A stretch of DNA of 64,000 bases from Halopiger aswanensis (lineage in GTDB: Archaea > Halobacteriota > Halobacteria > Halobacteriales > Natrialbaceae): the NCBI RefSeq assembly GCF_003610195.1, contig NZ_RAPO01000001.1:1302001-1366000 (forward strand), given 5' to 3'. The position numbers were made by a program, and so were the translations under genes. Below the pieces are notes generated by a model. That model saw only the letters and a list, made by a program, of their open reading frames with translations. It was not told where the DNA came from and made no database searches. Within the stretch, counting starts at the first letter, position 1; every line of letters begins with the position of its first letter. Positions 61,374-64,000 of the stretch are shown piece after piece.

Positions 61374-61388
61374 ATTATGTGACATAAT
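61374..61388. promoter_or_regulatory. Palindrome upstream of the TATA box (candidate operator)
   Basis: The sequence ATTATGTGACATAAT has perfect 7-base arms around one central base. It lies about 15 bases upstream of the TATA-like box of the zinc-ribbon/gdh unit, on the BRE side, where regulators of haloarchaeal promoters often bind. No known binding-site consensus is claimed. Confidence 0.5.
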
Positions 61389-61570
61389 GTACCTTATATG
61401 GATTAAGGTGCCATTGGGATCTCGAGTCGGTCCTAACACAGAACTCACGGAGACGGTCGAGAGACGAGGGCAATCGACTCGAGACGCTGTAACGAAGCGG
61501 GTACCGAACGCTCGAGTAGTGAGAAAGAGCGGGGGGAAAGCTCAGAAGGGGAGGAAGATTCGTCGCAGTT

Positions 61571-62491
61571 CTAGACGCCGCGGCCCTGCAGCTGTTCCTC
61601 TTCGGGGAGGTCGGCGTTCGCGTCGCCTTTCATCCCCTTGCCGAGGTTCTTCGAAATTTCGGCGAGCGCCTCGGGATCGTCCCAGTTGTTCGTCGCCTCG
61701 ACGATCGCTTCGGCCATCGCGGGCGGGTTCTCCGCGCCGAAGATACCGCTGCCGACGAAGATGCCGTCGCAGCCGTGGTGCATCATGAGGGCGGCGTCGG
61801 CCGGCGTCGCGATCCCGCCGGCGGCGAAGTTGACGACCGGCAGCCGGCCCATCTCCGCGGTCTCGTGGACCAGTTCGGCGGGCGCCTCGATCTCGCGGGC
61901 GAAGGCTTCCCGCTCCTCGTGGGTCATACCCTCGATCTTGCGGATCGCGCCCTTGATGTTGCGCTGGTGGTGGACGGCCTGATTCACGTCACCGGTGCCG
62001 GCCTCACCCTTCGTACGGATCATCGCCGCGCCCTCGTCGATGCGCCGGAGGGCTTCGCCGAGGTTCCGCGCGCCGCAGACGAAGGGTGCGGTGAACTCGC
62101 GCTTGTCGATGTGGTAGGCGTCGTCGGCCGGCGTGAGCACCTCGGACTCGTCGATCATGTCCACGCCGACGGCCTCCAAGATTTGGGCTTCCTTCGTGTG
62201 CCCGATTCGGGACTTGCCCATTACGGGGATCGAGACCTCCTGGACGATCTCCTCGACGTCCGCGGGGTCGGCCATCCGGGCGACGCCGCCGCGCTTGCGG
62301 ATGTCGGCGGGGACGGCCTCCAACGCCATGACGGCGACCGCACCGGCGTCCTCGGCGATGCGAGCCTGTTCTTTATTGACGACGTCCATGATGACGCCGC
62401 CCTTCTGCATCCGAGCGAAGCCGCGCTTGACGAGATCGGTCCCCCGGCGCAGTTCCTCGAGGTCGGCATCAGCGTCGGTCGTATCTGCCAT
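61571..62491 (-). CDS. pdxS: Pyridoxal 5'-phosphate synthase subunit PdxS
   Basis: The 306-residue synthase subunit makes PLP from ribose-5-phosphate, glyceraldehyde-3-phosphate and ammonia supplied by PdxT. The sequence is highly conserved: [79 protein letters not shown] and [17 protein letters not shown]. The two catalytic Lys residues lie in MGKSRIGH and [10 protein letters not shown]. pdxT is not adjacent in the window. The ATG at 62491 gives [11 protein letters not shown]. Confidence 0.97.
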   Translation of the reverse strand: MADTTDADADLEELRRGTDLVKRGFARMQKGGVIMDVVNKEQARIAEDAGAVAVMALEAVPADIRKRGGVARMADPADVEEIVQEVSIPVMGKSRIGHTKEAQILEAVGVDMIDESEVLTPADDAYHIDKREFTAPFVCGARNLGEALRRIDEGAAMIRTKGEAGTGDVNQAVHHQRNIKGAIRKIEGMTHEEREAFAREIEAPAELVHETAEMGRLPVVNFAAGGIATPADAALMMHHGCDGIFVGSGIFGAENPPAMAEAIVEATNNWDDPEALAEISKNLGKGMKGDANADLPEEEQLQGRGV

Positions 62492-62587
62492 AGTGCGGCG
62501 TTAGGATCGATCGCACTTACGCGTGTCCTTTACGGCGACGCCGGCTGGTGCGTTCGGATGCGCCGACGCCGCGTTCGGACTCGAGGC

Positions 62588-63397
62588 TCACTCGACGGCG
62601 TCGCCGGCTTCTAACCGTGCTCGAACGTCCGCGCCGTACAGTCGGGCGATCGGGCGTCGCCAGAGCCCCAGCTCGGACGCCAGTTCGGACGCGACACACA
62701 GGTTCGCGCCGACGGGCGACCCGATCGCGATCTCACCGCGGATTCGAGCCTGCGCGCGGTGGAGAGCTCCGTCCGTGATGCTGTAGCTCCGAAGCGTCAG
62801 ATCTCGTCGTCGGCCGCCGATCAGCGGGCGTAGAACCTCGAGTCGTACCGCGAGGTCGTCGCCGTCTCCGGCATCGTCACCGCGGCTGCCGTCCCGCCGG
62901 CTAACGGCGATCCGCATCCCCCGCGGCGTGTCGGCGACCGTGAGGGCGACCCGCTCCTTCGGATACCCCCAGATCTCGCGGCCGAGCGCGACCGACGCGT
63001 CGGTCGTGACGGGAAGCCAGTGGACGTAGCCGCCGAGTTCGCCGTCGAGGGCCTGCGCGAGCGGGACGGACGTGCGGGCGCCGCGGACCGCCGGGACGAT
63101 GACGGCGAACTCGTCGTAGGGCTCGAGACCGGCGCCGTCGCCGGCTTCGTCCCCGCGGCCGACCCGTCGGTACCGGATGCCGACGAGCGCGACGCAGCCG
63201 ATCCCCGGTGCGATCGCCAGCGGCTCGAGTGCCGACGGGAGCGCCGCCTCGAGCCGTCGTCGACGAGCGGGGACGACGACCCCGCCCATCGCGAACGAAA
63301 GCTCGAGGGGCAGCGAGACGGTGTGGCCGGTCGAGAGGCGCACGCGCGATCGATCGCCGTCGGAGCGCGACGTGGTGTGGGGAGGGTCGGCTGACAT
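62588..63397 (-). CDS. Acetoacetate decarboxylase-like protein
   Basis: The 269-residue protein matches the acetoacetate decarboxylase superfamily: LELSFAMGGVVVPARRRRLEAALP near residues 31-54, EFAVIVPAVRG, GGYVHWLPVTTDASVALGREIWGYPKERVALTV with Lys in WGYPKE at the Schiff-base position. The second Lys of classic decarboxylases is Glu here, so the activity may differ. Substrate is unknown. The ATG at 63397 is chosen because longer readings lack similarity. It is downstream of a divergent membrane-protein gene. Confidence 0.82.
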   Translation of the reverse strand: MSADPPHTTSRSDGDRSRVRLSTGHTVSLPLELSFAMGGVVVPARRRRLEAALPSALEPLAIAPGIGCVALVGIRYRRVGRGDEAGDGAGLEPYDEFAVIVPAVRGARTSVPLAQALDGELGGYVHWLPVTTDASVALGREIWGYPKERVALTVADTPRGMRIAVSRRDGSRGDDAGDGDDLAVRLEVLRPLIGGRRRDLTLRSYSITDGALHRAQARIRGEIAIGSPVGANLCVASELASELGLWRRPIARLYGADVRARLEAGDAVE

Positions 63398-63527
63398 GGG
63401 TGTGAGTACGGAGACGGGCGAACCGACGACGCCCAGCCCGTTAGTTCGACGGGAAACCGAGTACCGGATTCGGACGCCGATACCGCTACCGTTTTGCTCC
63501 CCCCGTTCGTCGCGCCTGACGAACACG

Positions 63528-64000
63528 ATGAGCACGTCGACCGGGCTGCCGGACCGCGATCCGCTGCCGACGTACCTCGCACCCGTGCCGAAGACGCTCG
63601 AAGATCTAGGGCTTCGATTCGCGTGGCTGGTCGTCGCGATCAACCTCGCGGGGACGGCCTTCGGCTTCTGGTACTACTCGGGCCAGTTCGCGCACACGCC
63701 GACCGCGATGTGGCCGTGGGTGCCCGACAGCCCGATGGCAACGTTGCTGATCGCGCTGGCGATCGGCTGCTGGAAACTGGGGCGCGAGCAGCCGTGGCTC
63801 ACGGCGCTGGCGTTCTTCGGAAACATCATCCTCGGGCTGTGGACGCCGTACACGCTGCTGGCGTTCGCCGACGCCTACAGCTACCTCCACCCGCTGATGT
63901 ACCAGTTCCTCTTCTGGAGCCACCTCGCGATGGTCGTCCAGGCGCTGGTGCTCCACCGCATCTCGGACTTCCCGGTGTGGAGCGTCGCCGTCGCGCTCGT
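63528..64000 (+). CDS. DUF1405 membrane protein, 5' part (runs off the window)
   Basis: The visible 157 residues contain about four membrane segments (FAWLVVAINLAGTAFGFWYYS, MATLLIALAIGCWKLG, PWLTALAFFGNIILGLWTPYTLLAFAD and QFLFWSHLAMVVQALVLHRI). The features WYYSGQF and LHPLMYQFLFWSHLAM fit DUF1405 proteins, which are of unknown function. The ATG at 63528 gives MSTSTGLPDRD. The C-terminus is missing because the window ends. Confidence 0.85.
   Translation, partial: MSTSTGLPDRDPLPTYLAPVPKTLEDLGLRFAWLVVAINLAGTAFGFWYYSGQFAHTPTAMWPWVPDSPMATLLIALAIGCWKLGREQPWLTALAFFGNIILGLWTPYTLLAFADAYSYLHPLMYQFLFWSHLAMVVQALVLHRISDFPVWSVAVAL

Overview
The window is a 64 kb piece of chromosome from an extremely halophilic archaeon (class Halobacteria). 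The GC content is high with G/C-rich third positions, and the predicted proteins are strongly acidic. Exported proteins carry twin-arginine (Tat) signals. Archaeal hallmark genes are present: TFB, archaeal DnaG, ribosomal proteins S24e and S27ae, the fused Kae1-Bud32 protein, the ThiD-ThiN fusion and a Bat-type HTH regulator. The gene style suggests Natrialbales (Natrinema/Haloterrigena-like), but that is only an impression. It is mostly ordinary core chromosome. I see no CRISPR array, rRNA, tRNA, prophage or intact insertion sequence.

Layout. 1-2.2 kb: tetrapyrrole genes (5' part of hemA, precorrin-2 dehydrogenase) with a TFB gene upstream. 2.3-6.4 kb: a polyprenol island with two complementary cis-prenyltransferase-like genes and a DUF92/VTE6-type membrane kinase. 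6.5-13.3 kb: a Tat-exported protein, dnaG, a membrane-anchored HTH regulator and a DUF3311-plus-SSS transporter pair. 13.3-14.9 kb: a bacterial-type prolyl-tRNA synthetase without the editing domain, probably acquired. 14.9-29.8 kb: mutL overlapping a class I aldolase gene, a beta-propeller lipoprotein, a molybdate transporter, an AIR-synthase-like gene followed by thiDN and an F420-type oxidoreductase, a globin-type soluble transducer and mutS. 30-34 kb: an orphan sugar-binding lipoprotein, a possible PIN-type pair, dITP/XTP pyrophosphatase and a Gfo/Idh/MocA dehydrogenase. 34-42 kb: small membrane proteins, two HTH regulators, the KEOPS Kae1-Bud32 gene beside rps27ae-rps24e, a BNR-repeat protein and an OsmC-like protein. 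42-51 kb: uvrA with a decayed methyltransferase fragment at its 3' side, a large Tat-exported copper-amine-oxidase-like protein, a class V aminotransferase and cheD. 51-57.5 kb: an NrfD-type quinol-interacting membrane subunit, an FAD/NAD oxidoreductase, a frameshifted methyltransferase and an MFS transporter. 57.6-64 kb: thrB, glutamate dehydrogenase, a small zinc ribbon, pdxS, an acetoacetate-decarboxylase-like protein and a truncated DUF1405 membrane protein.

How genes work together. mutS, mutL and uvrA are the main DNA-repair genes. The globin-type transducer and CheD both belong to taxis. The two prenyltransferase-like proteins look like catalytic and accessory halves of one enzyme that would make the dolichol-type carrier for glycosylation. 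The adjacent DUF92 protein could phosphorylate polyprenyl intermediates. The thi cluster makes thiamine phosphate, and PdxS supplies pyridoxal phosphate to enzymes such as the class V aminotransferase.

Strongest leads: the split cis-prenyltransferase pair, the transducer whose globin domain has Asp where the heme-binding His should be, the editing-domain-free bacterial ProRS in an archaeon, and two methyltransferase genes in decay.
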